Positions 6,773 through 14,105 of a stretch of 14,419 bases of DNA are shown here, in pieces. Below the pieces are notes generated by a model. That model saw only the letters and a list, made by a program, of their open reading frames with translations, searched no databases and had not been told where the DNA came from. The DNA lies in assembly GCA_002484335.1 (NCBI GenBank), contig DLJQ01000012.1, forward strand, positions 183,879-198,297, read 5' to 3'. Source of the stretch: Flavobacteriales bacterium UBA7612 (lineage in GTDB: Bacteria > Bacteroidota > Bacteroidia > Flavobacteriales > Weeksellaceae). The first letter of the stretch is position 1. Each line of letters starts with the position of its first letter. The translations under genes and the position numbers were made by a program.

Positions 6773-7966
6773 CTAGTTATTTATAACTCCAGAACCTACT
6801 AATTCTTCTCCCAAATACCAAGCACAAAATTGACCTTCTGTAATTGCAGATTGTGGCTGTTCAAATTCTACAAACATACCATCTTTTGCTTTATGCAAAA
6901 TTGCTTTTTGTAAAGGTTGACGATAACGAATACGAGCTAAAACTTCCATTACCTCATTTTCTTTTAAAGTCAAATCTTCTCTAACCCAATGAATTTCGTC
7001 TTCTTTAATAAATAAAGCTTTTTTTAATAAACCAGGATGATTTGCACCTTGTCCAGTGTAAATAATATTTTCATTAACATCTGTATCAATAATAAACAAA
7101 GGTTCTACTTTCCCTCCTACTCCAAGTCCTTTTCTTTGACCACGAGTAAAATAATGAGCTCCTTGATGTTTACCTACAATTTCTCCATCTTCTTTAGTGT
7201 AAGAAAAACCATTTGCTTCGTGAGCTAATTCTTCATACTTATTATTGAATACTGGTATTTCTCTGTTATATTGTTTCCAATCTTTTGCAATTTCTACAAT
7301 TACACCTTCCTTAGGTTTTAATTGTTGTTGTAAAAATTCTGGTAAGCTTACCTTACCTATAAAACATAAACCTTGAGAATCTTTTTTATCGGCTGTCACT
7401 AAGTCTTGCTCCTTAGCAATTCTTCTCACTTCAGGTTTTTCTATCTCTCCGATTGGAAATAATGATTTACTTAATTGTTCTTGAGATAGCTGACATAAGA
7501 AATATGATTGATCCTTATTATTATCAGCACCTTTTAATAATTGAAAAATTTCTTTTCCATTTTCATCTATCGTTGATGTTTTTCGTGCATAATGTCCTGT
7601 TGCAACATAATCTGCGCCAAGATCTAATGCTGTTTTTAAGAATAGATCAAATTTTATTTCTCTATTACATAAAACATCAGGATTTGGTGTTCTCCCTTGT
7701 TCATATTCATTGAACATATAATCTACTATTCGCTCTTTGTACGAATCAGACATATCAATCACTTGAAAAGGAATATCTAATTTTTTTGCAACAAGCAAGG
7801 CGTCTGCACTATCTTCTATCCAAGGGCATTCATCTTCTAATGTTACAGATGCATCATTCCAATTACGCATAAATAAACCTATTACGTCATATCCTTGTTC
7901 TTTTAACAAATATGCTGTAACACTTGAATCTACTCCTCCAGAAAGTCCTACGACAACTCTTTTCAT
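6773..7966 (-). CDS. mnmA: tRNA-specific 2-thiouridylase MnmA
   Basis: MnmA thiolates U34 at the wobble position of tRNA-Lys, -Glu and -Gln (the s2 of mnm5s2U), taking sulfur from a persulfide relay. The 397-residue protein has the ATP PP-loop LSGGVDSS (8-15) at the N-terminus. The two catalytic cysteines are both present: C100 (NPDVLCNREIKF) and C201 (DSQGLCFIGKVSLPEF). The C-terminal beta-barrel shows HYFTRGQRKGLGVG and the final EGQFCAWYLGEELVGSGVI. Length matches Bacteroidota homologues, slightly longer than the E. coli enzyme. The ATG at 7966 starts MKRVVVGLSGGVDS, the usual N-terminus. It has a perfect -7 motif 20 bp upstream and a strong terminator downstream, so it is probably a single-gene unit. 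Confidence 0.97.
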   Translation of the reverse strand: MKRVVVGLSGGVDSSVTAYLLKEQGYDVIGLFMRNWNDASVTLEDECPWIEDSADALLVAKKLDIPFQVIDMSDSYKERIVDYMFNEYEQGRTPNPDVLCNREIKFDLFLKTALDLGADYVATGHYARKTSTIDENGKEIFQLLKGADNNKDQSYFLCQLSQEQLSKSLFPIGEIEKPEVRRIAKEQDLVTADKKDSQGLCFIGKVSLPEFLQQQLKPKEGVIVEIAKDWKQYNREIPVFNNKYEELAHEANGFSYTKEDGEIVGKHQGAHYFTRGQRKGLGVGGKVEPLFIIDTDVNENIIYTGQGANHPGLLKKALFIKEDEIHWVREDLTLKENEVMEVLARIRYRQPLQKAILHKAKDGMFVEFEQPQSAITEGQFCAWYLGEELVGSGVINN

Positions 7967-7985
7967 TTTATATTTTTTCAGACGA

Positions 7986-7993
7986 CAAAGTTA
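7986..7993 (-). promoter_or_regulatory. -7 promoter element for mnmA
   Basis: On the minus strand this reads TAACTTTG (perfect TAnnTTTG), directly preceded by TTTTG, with the G 20 bp from the ATG. No separate -33 TTG is seen at the usual spacing. Confidence 0.5.
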
Positions 7994-8068
7994 CAAAATA
8001 AAATTCTTGAAAATAGTTATCTATTATTCTATTGTTTTAATTGTTCAATAAGATATATCTATATATCT

Positions 8069-8935
8069 CTATTTTAAAATAAGCTTATTCGTATTAATAA
8101 TTGCCTTTTCATTCTTTTCTTTGATCCACTGCTGACCTTTTATTCCTCTCATGATATTATCATAAGTCCTCATTAAAAATACATTATATACAGCTTCAGA
8201 AAGATTCTTAGGTTTATGTGCTAATGATCTTAAACTCATTGAAAAGCCTGGTGTCAAATACTTCATATAGTGCCACCAACCTTCAGGCATGTAAAGCATT
8301 TCTCCATGTTTTAAATCAGCATACATAGGATTAATATATCTTAGAGCTGGCCATTTATCAAAATCAGGATTATCAAAATCAATATCTTCTCGGCAAATAA
8401 CAGAATGAGGTATTTTATACATATACTTCGTATCCTGAGGAGGTACAATAATACATCTTTTATTTCCTGCAAAATGGAAATGCAAGATATTAGCTAAATC
8501 AATATCATAATGCATAAAAACATTAGATCCCTCTCCTCCGAAAAAAAGCATTGGCATTGATTTAAAAAGATTCAAACCCAAGTCTGGCATTTTATAATCT
8601 TTTTGTAATTCTGGAACTTGTTTCATTAAGTTATATAAGAAAATACGTAAATCAGTTGGTTCAGTTTTTAATAAATCAACATATTCAGACATTTTCATTC
8701 GAGCGATAGGTTCATTTACTTTCTTTGTATAATCTACAGGATCATTATTATATAAAGGAACAATTTTATCTCCAGCTACTTTCTTAATGTACTCGAAATT
8801 CCATTTTTCATAAGCAGGCCAATCTTCAGTAATTTTTTCTACAACAACTGGCTTTTGAGGTTTTACGTAATATTTTTGAAAATCTTTTGCTGAAATATTT
8901 TCAACTCTCTCAACTTCACTAAAATTAAAACTCAT
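8069..8935 (-). CDS. Cupin-like / JmjC-type Fe(II)/2-oxoglutarate oxygenase
   Basis: A 288-residue protein of the Cupin_8 (JmjC-like hydroxylase) group. The iron ligands form the HxD...H triad: H142 and D144 in FMHYDIDLANI, and H222 in PEGWWHYMKYL. Further typical blocks are the N-terminal KPVVVEKITEDWPAYEKWNFEYIK (28-51), NILHFHFAGNKRCIIVPP (149-166) and LKHGEMLYMPEGWW (208-221). Family members hydroxylate amino-acid side chains in proteins or small molecules; in bacteria some modify ribosomal proteins, but this group has no assigned substrate. It has a clear -7 motif upstream, and no strong terminator follows it before mnmA (102 bp), only a weak hairpin near 8052-8067. Confidence 0.85.
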   Translation of the reverse strand: MSFNFSEVERVENISAKDFQKYYVKPQKPVVVEKITEDWPAYEKWNFEYIKKVAGDKIVPLYNNDPVDYTKKVNEPIARMKMSEYVDLLKTEPTDLRIFLYNLMKQVPELQKDYKMPDLGLNLFKSMPMLFFGGEGSNVFMHYDIDLANILHFHFAGNKRCIIVPPQDTKYMYKIPHSVICREDIDFDNPDFDKWPALRYINPMYADLKHGEMLYMPEGWWHYMKYLTPGFSMSLRSLAHKPKNLSEAVYNVFLMRTYDNIMRGIKGQQWIKEKNEKAIINTNKLILK

Positions 8936-8954
8936 TTTTATGTAAAATAAAGTA

Positions 8955-8962
8955 CAAATTTA
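8955..8962 (-). promoter_or_regulatory. -7 promoter element for the cupin-like gene
   Basis: On the minus strand this reads TAAATTTG (perfect TAnnTTTG) preceded by ATG, 20 bp before the start codon at 8935. Confidence 0.5.
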
Positions 8963-9030
8963 CATAACTTTTTTGTTAAAAATAAATGATTAATTATGAT
9001 AATTTTTAGTGTTTTTTTCAAAATATAAAC

Positions 9031-9058
9031 AAAAAAAAGACCAAGTAAACTTGGTCTT
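9031..9058 (-). terminator. Terminator of the RsmB-like methyltransferase gene
   Basis: On the minus strand AAGACCAAG-TTTA-CTTGGTCTT forms a perfect 9-bp stem, and the T run continues through 9031. It lies 21 bp past the stop codon at 9080 and separates this gene from the cupin-like gene. Confidence 0.88.
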
Positions 9059-9079
9059 AATATAATTGTATAAATCAGT

Positions 9080-10285
9080 TTAGGCTAATCTTTCAATTAA
9101 AGCCATATAAAATCCATCATAGTTTGTTTGAGATGGATAATGCATTTTTTCTGATATTAGTTTATAATTTGAGTGATTTGCTAAGAATTTTTTCACTTGC
9201 TCTTCATTTTCTTGTGGAAGAATAGAACAAGTAGCATAAACCATTAAACCTCCTACTTTTATAATTTTAGAATAATCAGATAATATTTTTTCTTGAGTTG
9301 CTATAATTTCTTCTAAAAACTCAGGTTTTAATTTCCATTTTGCATCAGGATTACGTTTCAAAACCCCCATTCCAGAACATGGAGCATCAATCAATAAACG
9401 GTCAGCTGTACCTTCCATTCTTTTTATTGTTTTAGCTTCAATAATCTTTGTTTGAATATTTTGAACATTATTTCTTTTTGCACGACGTTTTAACTCTTTT
9501 AACTTCCACTCATAAAGGTCCATTGCTATAATTTGACCTTTATTTTCCATTAAAGAAGCTAAATGCAATGTTTTACCTCCTGCTCCAGCACAAGCATCAA
9601 CAACTCTCATTCCTGGCTCTACTCTTAAATATGGAGCGATTAATTGAGAACCTGCATCTTGAACTTCGAACCAACCATTCTGAAACTCATCTGTTCTAAA
9701 TATGTTTGTTTTCTCTTCTAACTCTAATGCATCTTGATATTTAGATAAAATTTTTGTTTTTATTCTACGATCCTTCAATGCTTTTTGTAATGTTTTACGA
9801 TCTGTTTTTATTGTATTAACACGTAAAACAGTTGGTGCTTGAGAATTCATTGCATGAACTTCATCTAACCAACGATTACCTAAAGATTTTTCTCCTAGTT
9901 CGAACATCCAATCTGGATAAGATTCTGCTACAGCAGGATTTTTAGAGGATGTATGATGTCTTTTTAAAACTTCTTTAGGGTAAATTTTTTGAAATTCTTC
10001 CCATTTAGGTAATGTTTGCTCTGGATCTAAGGCAAACCAAGTACCTACAAATTCCCATATAGTTTCAGGAGAAAGTGGGCGACTCATCGCTCCTTCAACC
10101 AAACGTTTCCAACGAACTAAATCATAAACAGTTTCAGCTATAAATCCACGATCTCTAGCTCCCCATTGTTTGTTTGATTTTAAAGTACGTTCTACTTCCT
10201 TATCAGCATATTTCCCCTCGAAGAAAATCTGTTGCAATGTGTCAGTTATCCCGACAAATAAATTTTTATATGGTAAAATCTTCAT
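9080..10285 (-). CDS. RsmB/NOP2-family RNA m5C methyltransferase
   Basis: A 401-residue SAM-dependent RNA (cytosine-5) methyltransferase. The N-terminal helical part (1-140) resembles the NusB-like region of RsmB, followed by an RRM-like part (150-215). The catalytic domain has motif I VVDACAGAGGKTLHLASLM (228-246), motif IV LLIDAPCSGMGVLKRNPD (297-314, C303) and motif VI MVYATCSILPQENEEQV (348-364, nucleophile C353). Both cysteines of the NSUN mechanism are therefore present. E. coli RsmB methylates C967 of 16S rRNA; the same target is plausible but not proven, as Bacteroidota carry several paralogues. It starts with ATG at 10285, has a -7 motif close upstream and its own terminator. Confidence 0.9.
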   Translation of the reverse strand: MKILPYKNLFVGITDTLQQIFFEGKYADKEVERTLKSNKQWGARDRGFIAETVYDLVRWKRLVEGAMSRPLSPETIWEFVGTWFALDPEQTLPKWEEFQKIYPKEVLKRHHTSSKNPAVAESYPDWMFELGEKSLGNRWLDEVHAMNSQAPTVLRVNTIKTDRKTLQKALKDRRIKTKILSKYQDALELEEKTNIFRTDEFQNGWFEVQDAGSQLIAPYLRVEPGMRVVDACAGAGGKTLHLASLMENKGQIIAMDLYEWKLKELKRRAKRNNVQNIQTKIIEAKTIKRMEGTADRLLIDAPCSGMGVLKRNPDAKWKLKPEFLEEIIATQEKILSDYSKIIKVGGLMVYATCSILPQENEEQVKKFLANHSNYKLISEKMHYPSQTNYDGFYMALIERLA

Positions 10286-10294
10286 AATTCGCTA

Positions 10295-10302
10295 CAAATT
10301 TA
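10295..10302 (-). promoter_or_regulatory. -7 promoter element for the RsmB-like gene
   Basis: On the minus strand this reads TAAATTTG, a perfect TAnnTTTG directly preceded by CTTTG. The G is only 10 bp from the ATG, so the transcript would be nearly leaderless. Confidence 0.5.
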
Positions 10303-10444
10303 CAAAGTCTAATGAGAATTGACATAAAAAACTTTCTTCTTTATCATTTTTAGTAGAAAATTTTTCTTGAATTAAAGTCTATGAAGTTTTTTTCTTATCA
10401 AAAGAAATGGTAATAAATACATTAAAAATAAACTTACCTAATTA

Positions 10445-10460
10445 ATAATAAGCTTATTAT
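10445..10460. repeat. 16-bp perfect palindrome in the 10286-10819 gap
   Basis: ATAATAAGCTTATTAT is a perfect palindrome, with no gene next to it within 50 bp. It could be a protein-binding site or a chance AT-rich dyad. The rest of 10303-10510 shows no credible coding sequence on either strand. Confidence 0.4.
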
Positions 10461-10514
10461 ATAGTGTTTTAATTGTAAGAAAGATTAATAAATAAGAAAA
10501 GTTTAATTAGATAT

Positions 10515-10549
10515 AAAAAAAACGGGTTTAAGCTCCTCAGCTTAAACCC
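10515..10549 (-). terminator. Strong intrinsic terminator of the candidate small RNA
   Basis: On the minus strand GGGTTTAAGC-TGAGGA-GCTTAAACCC is a perfect 10-bp stem with a 6-nt loop, followed by G and eight T. The T run on the minus strand fixes its direction; the plus strand has no T tract after the stem. Confidence 0.88.
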
Positions 10550-10622
10550 AATTGATTTTTAAAAACTTACACTGTAAGTACAAATTATAAATTTAAAAAA
10601 TCAATCTTACTCTCTACTACCT
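10515..10622 (-). ncRNA. Candidate small non-coding RNA gene (about 108 nt)
   Basis: The call rests on three sequence features with no coding frame between them. First, a promoter at 10628-10654 with a perfect TAnnTTTG. Second, a foldable body: ATTGATTTTT and its complement AAAAATCAAT (plus-strand arms 10551-10560 and 10596-10605) form a closing stem that holds two small hairpins, ACTTAC/GTAAGT (10565-10579) and AAATT/AATTT (10582-10594). Third, a strong minus-strand terminator (10515-10549). The predicted 5' end, roughly 10606-10622, is unpaired and purine-rich (AGGTAGTAGAGAG). No protein gene lies upstream on this strand that could explain the terminator, since the next gene to the right is on the plus strand. 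It might belong to a known Flavobacteriia RNA family such as 6S-Flavo or Flavo-1; I cannot confirm that from memory. Existence is inferred, function unknown. Confidence 0.55.
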
Positions 10623-10627
10623 ATTGT

Positions 10628-10654
10628 CAAATATAGAATTATTTTTAATAACAA
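10628..10654 (-). promoter_or_regulatory. Promoter of the candidate small RNA
   Basis: On the minus strand a TTG (10652-10654) is followed after 16 bp by TATATTTG (10628-10635), a perfect TAnnTTTG. The 12-mer ATTCTATATTTG is identical to the one in the tRNA-Ser promoter at 14358-14369, whose spacer is 19 bp. The remaining stretch 10655-10819 holds no gene; it should contain the plus-strand promoter of the following gene, where only a near match TACGTTTA (10788-10795) is seen. Confidence 0.6.
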
Positions 10655-10819
10655 AAAAAATATTTTTAATTTTTATTTATAAATATTGAATAAATATAAC
10701 ATTAAGACTTTATTTTTAAGTTATTGTAAAGAATAAATTAAAAAATATTCAATAATGTTTTTGGATTAATATTTGTTATTTTTAATATACGTTTAATAAA
10801 AGTTATAAATTAAAACAAG

Positions 10820-12328
10820 ATGAATATCCAAGTAAGGAATTTAACAATTAATGATTATAGTGATTTAACACAATCAACTAAAGAAGCTTACGATAACCAA
10901 ATGGATACTTGGACAGTTGATGAAATCAAAGAATTACTAGCCATTTATCCACAAGGACAATTTTGTGTTGAAGTAGATGGTAAAGTTGTAGCTTCTGCAC
11001 TTAGTATAATTGTTAACTCAAAAAAAACAAATTTAAATTCCAATTATGATACTATTACATCAAATGGTAAGTTTTTAAAACATGATCCCGATGGTGATAC
11101 AATGTATGGAATTGAAGTATTTGTTCATCCCAATTATAGACAATTAAGATTAGGTCGAAGATTATATGATGTGAGGAAAGAACTTTGCGAAGAAATGAAT
11201 CTAAAATCTATCGTTGCAGGTGGTAGAATACCTAATTATCACAATTATTCTAATGAACTTTCTCCAAGACAATACATAGAAAAAGTTAAAAGAAAAGAAA
11301 TATATGATTCTACTTTAGCCTTCCAACTATCTAATGATTTTAATGTAAAAAAGATTTTAAAAAATTATTTAAAAGAAGACAAAGAATCCTTAGAGTATGC
11401 AACATTATTAGAATGGAATAATATTTATTATGAGCCAGAATTAACATCCAACTCACCGACAAAACGTAACATAAGAATAGGTTTGGTACAATGGCAAATG
11501 AGATTGTTTAATGGTTTACAGGATTTTTATGATCAAGTAGAATTTTTTGTGAATGCTGTGAGTGATTATGGTTCTGATTTTATAATGTTTCCAGAATTTT
11601 TTAATACACCATTAATGAGTCCATACAATCATCTTAAAGAAATTGAAGCTATGCAACAATTAGCTACAATGACAGATGATATTGTGAAAAAAATTCAAGA
11701 ATTAGCTATAACCTATAATATCAATATTATTTCTGGCTCAATGCCACATATAAAAGAAGATAAATTATATAATACTTCATTTTTATGTCATCGTTCTGGT
11801 AAATTAGATTCTTATAGTAAAATACATATCACTCCGAATGAGTTTAAATATTATGCACTGAACGGAGGAGACGAAATAAAAGTTTTCGATACTGATTGTG
11901 GAAAAGTAGGTTTACTAATTTGTTATGATGTAGAATTTCCTGAATTGAGTCGTTTATTAGCAGAACAAGGAATGGAAATTCTATTTGTTCCTTTTATGAC
12001 TGATACTCAGAATGGATATACACGCGTAAGAAGTTGTGCACAAGCAAGAGCTATAGAAAATGAGTGTTATGTTGCAATTGCTGGATCTGTTGGTAATTTA
12101 CCTCGCGTAAATAACATGGATATACAATATTCACAATCTGCTGTATTTACACCTTCAGATTTTTCATTTCCTAATAATGGTGTAAAAGCTGAAGCAACTC
12201 CAAATACAGAAATGGTTTTAGTAGCAGATGTTGATTTATATTTATTGAGAGAACTGCATGAATATGGAACAGTAAAAACAATGAAAGACAGGAGACAAGA
12301 TTTATATCAAGTGAAATTGATGAAGTAA
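10820..12328 (+). CDS. Fused GNAT acetyltransferase - carbon-nitrogen hydrolase (nitrilase superfamily)
   Basis: A 502-residue two-domain enzyme. Residues 1-170 are a GNAT domain; its acetyl-CoA loop is NYRQLRLGRRLYDVRKELC (105-123), followed by IVAGGRIPNYHNY. Residues 217-502 are a nitrilase-type amidohydrolase with the full Glu-Lys-Cys triad: E259 in MFPEFFNTP, K334 in YSKIHITPNE and C368 in LLICYDVEFPE. The PTKRNIRIGLVQWQMR segment marks the hydrolase start. This architecture is known (for example B. subtilis YhcX, of similar length) and widespread in Bacteroidota, so it is not a new fusion. The hydrolase should cleave an amide or nitrile C-N bond and the GNAT should acetylate an amine; whether the two act on one substrate is unknown. 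Start ATG at 10820; single-gene unit. Confidence 0.92.
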   Translation: MNIQVRNLTINDYSDLTQSTKEAYDNQMDTWTVDEIKELLAIYPQGQFCVEVDGKVVASALSIIVNSKKTNLNSNYDTITSNGKFLKHDPDGDTMYGIEVFVHPNYRQLRLGRRLYDVRKELCEEMNLKSIVAGGRIPNYHNYSNELSPRQYIEKVKRKEIYDSTLAFQLSNDFNVKKILKNYLKEDKESLEYATLLEWNNIYYEPELTSNSPTKRNIRIGLVQWQMRLFNGLQDFYDQVEFFVNAVSDYGSDFIMFPEFFNTPLMSPYNHLKEIEAMQQLATMTDDIVKKIQELAITYNINIISGSMPHIKEDKLYNTSFLCHRSGKLDSYSKIHITPNEFKYYALNGGDEIKVFDTDCGKVGLLICYDVEFPELSRLLAEQGMEILFVPFMTDTQNGYTRVRSCAQARAIENECYVAIAGSVGNLPRVNNMDIQYSQSAVFTPSDFSFPNNGVKAEATPNTEMVLVADVDLYLLRELHEYGTVKTMKDRRQDLYQVKLMK

Positions 12329-12361
12329 TAAAATTATTTAAACTTTAAAAATTATATTTAT

Positions 12362-12488
12362 TTTTTGGGCAATTGCTCCGCACCGTGCTTTCCCGCTATA
12401 TCTTTTATAAACAATAAAATTTATTTTTTTCAAAGAAGAATTGTTTATAAAAGGATGCCGCTTCAATCACTATTGCAAATTCGTGATT
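12362..12488. repeat. Degenerate Flavobacteriia intergenic repeat element
   Basis: The stretch is much more G+C-rich in patches than its surroundings and has a recognisable pattern: GGGC...CCGCTATATCTTTT, a variable hairpin, then AAAAGGATGCCGCTTCAATCAC. I recall this framework (CCGCTATATC ... AAAAGGATGCCGC) as a repeated intergenic element in Flavobacterium and Chryseobacterium genomes; that is from memory, not from a search. The centre is a perfect 14-bp inverted repeat, CTTTTATAAACAAT (12402-12415) and ATTGTTTATAAAAG (12440-12453), with a 24-nt loop. A second hairpin, AATCAC/GTGATT (12465-12470, 12483-12488), follows. No coding frame is credible here. Confidence 0.5.
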
Positions 12489-12499
12489 AAAAATAAATA

Positions 12500-12526
12500 A
12501 GATTCTTCGACAAGAATAGAATGACA
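12500..12526. repeat. REP-like fragment with small hairpin
   Basis: AGATTCTTCGACAAGAATAG followed by AATGACA resembles the common GATTCTTCGACAAGCTCAGAATGACA-type palindromic repeats scattered between genes in many bacteria. It contains ATTCTT-CGAC-AAGAAT, a perfect 6-bp stem with a 4-nt loop (12502-12517). Its position right after the first repeat suggests the gap accumulated such elements. The assignment relies on recall. Confidence 0.35.
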
Positions 12527-12566
12527 TAATATATAATAGAAGTTTAAAACAACTTCAAGATAAAAT

Positions 12567-12598
12567 AATAAACCCACCAAAAATTTGGTGGGTTTATT
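12567..12598. terminator. Shared terminator between the fusion gene and GAPDH
   Basis: AATAAACCCACCAA (12567-12580) and TTGGTGGGTTTATT (12585-12598) form a perfect 14-bp stem with an AAAT loop. It lies 22 bp past the GAPDH stop codon in the convergent gap, so it mainly serves GAPDH; T-rich flanks on both sides allow use from either direction. Confidence 0.85.
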
Positions 12599-12620
12599 TA
12601 ATAAAAGGGAAAAATTACTA

Positions 12621-14057
12621 TTAATAGTAAGTATATCTTCTTACATCTGCAATGTGTTTTGCTAAACGCATTACCTGATGACTGTATCCATATTCATTAT
12701 CGTACCATACATATAAAACTATGCTTTTACCATCTTTTGATACAATCGTTGCATTGCTATCAAAAATAGAAGGAGCTGTAGTTCCTATAATATCCGATGA
12801 TACTAATTCATTATTCAAAGAGTATTTAATTTGTTCTACTAACTCTCCGTCTAAAGCTGCTTTTTTAAGCGTTTCATTCAAATCTTCTTTCGTTGTTGTT
12901 TTACCAACTTCTAAATTAAGAACAACCAAAGAACCATTTGGAACTGGAACACGAATAGCATTAGATGTTAGTTTTCCTGCTAAACTTGGTAAAGCTTTTG
13001 CAACAGCACTACCTGCTCCCGTTTCTGTAATTACCATATTTAATGCTGCTGCACGTCCTCTACGGTATTTTTTATGCATATTATCAACCAAATTCTGATC
13101 GTTTGTGTATGCATGTATTGTTTCTAAATGTCCTTTTACTATCTGGAAATTATCTTCAATCACTTTTAGTATAGGCGTAATAGCATTTGTTGTACAAGAA
13201 GCTGCAGAAAAAATAGTTGTATCATTTGGACTATATTCTTCATGATTAACTCCGTAAACAATGTTAGGAACATTTTTACCTGGAGCAGTTAACAATACTT
13301 TATCAGCACCTTTAGAAGATAAATGTCTTGCTAAAGCCACATCATCTTTAAAAACTCCTGTATTATCTATAATTAAAGCATTATCAATCCCGTAAGATGT
13401 GTAATCAATATCTTCTGGTTGTGATGCTGTAATCATGTTTACTGTAATCCCATTTATGATTAAAGCATTATTCTCATGATCTACAACTACACTTCCATTA
13501 AAATCTCCATGAACCGAATCATGTCTTAATAAAGAAGCTCTTTTTTCTAATAAAACAGGATCTACTTTATCACGAGTTACAACTGCACGTAATCTTAATT
13601 GTTCACCTTTACCTGTTTTCGAAGCTAATTCACGCGCCAATAATCGACCAATTCTACCAAAACCGTATAATACAACATCTTTTGCATGAATAACTTTAGA
13701 ATCTATTTTGTTTTCTAATTTATCATTTAAAAAATCTTGTACCGTTGAATTTTCGTTTTGATATTCTGATGCCAACTTTCCAATATCAATACGTGAAGCT
13801 GGTAAATCTAACTTAGATATTCCTTCTGCTAACGCTAACGTTTCTGTGATAGAAATAGGTTTACCAATAAATTCTTCAGCATACTGATGTAAATTAATTA
13901 TATCACTAATACTTTTATCAACCAATTGGTTACGAAAAAGAACTAATTCAATCGATTTTTCGTACCATAAATCAGAGATAATTTTTATGAACTCTATGAC
14001 TTTCTTATTTGTTTCGTTAAATGACGAAAGCTGTTGTTCGTAAGTTGGCTTGCTCAT
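12621..14057 (-). CDS. Glyceraldehyde-3-phosphate dehydrogenase with long N-terminal extension
   Basis: Oxidises and phosphorylates glyceraldehyde-3-phosphate, linking the upper and lower halves of glycolysis. The 478-residue protein has about 125 extra residues at the N-terminus, largely helical, before the Rossmann fold (VVLYGFGRIGRLLARE, 128-143). The catalytic site is SAASCTTNAITP with C288 as the thiol nucleophile and H315 in IHAYTNDQ; WYDNEYGYSHQV (451-462) closes the domain. The normal enzyme has about 335 residues; this long form is usual in Flavobacteriia and in some Gammaproteobacteria. Coenzyme choice and direction (glycolytic or gluconeogenic) cannot be read with confidence from sequence. 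A perfect -7 motif lies 40 bp upstream. Symbol left blank because several Gap paralogues occur in this class. Confidence 0.95.
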   Translation of the reverse strand: MSKPTYEQQLSSFNETNKKVIEFIKIISDLWYEKSIELVLFRNQLVDKSISDIINLHQYAEEFIGKPISITETLALAEGISKLDLPASRIDIGKLASEYQNENSTVQDFLNDKLENKIDSKVIHAKDVVLYGFGRIGRLLARELASKTGKGEQLRLRAVVTRDKVDPVLLEKRASLLRHDSVHGDFNGSVVVDHENNALIINGITVNMITASQPEDIDYTSYGIDNALIIDNTGVFKDDVALARHLSSKGADKVLLTAPGKNVPNIVYGVNHEEYSPNDTTIFSAASCTTNAITPILKVIEDNFQIVKGHLETIHAYTNDQNLVDNMHKKYRRGRAAALNMVITETGAGSAVAKALPSLAGKLTSNAIRVPVPNGSLVVLNLEVGKTTTKEDLNETLKKAALDGELVEQIKYSLNNELVSSDIIGTTAPSIFDSNATIVSKDGKSIVLYVWYDNEYGYSHQVMRLAKHIADVRRYTYY

Positions 14058-14097
14058 TTTTTTTAAAAATAGATTTATGTTTCTTGTTTTGTTTTGG

Positions 14098-14105
14098 CAA
14101 AATTA
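14098..14105 (-). promoter_or_regulatory. -7 promoter element for GAPDH
   Basis: On the minus strand this reads TAATTTTG, a perfect TAnnTTTG, 40 bp before the ATG at 14057. No good -33 is seen. Two small dyads lie further upstream: TGATAATTATCA (14145-14156) and TTTCG-ATA-CGAAA (14171-14183). Confidence 0.45.

Noticed and set aside
7037..7228. Plus-strand open frame of 63 codons
   Set aside because: Lies fully inside mnmA on the opposite strand, has no family-like sequence and no promoter.
7453..7713. Plus-strand open frame of 86 codons
   Set aside because: Antisense shadow of mnmA; composition is that of reversed coding DNA.
8052..8067. GATATATCTATATATC hairpin after the cupin-like gene
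   Set aside because: All A-T apart from the closing pair, with no T run; too weak to call a terminator.
10684..10754. TATTGAATA and TATTCAATA inverted pair before the fusion gene
   Set aside because: Nine AT-rich bases 54 bp apart are expected by chance here.
12615..12630. Perfect palindrome TTACTATTAATAGTAA over the GAPDH stop codon
   Set aside because: Explained by the terminal Tyr codons and TAA stop; the real terminator is at 12567-12598.
12721..13098. Plus-strand open frame of 125 codons
   Set aside because: Antisense shadow of the highly conserved GAPDH gene.
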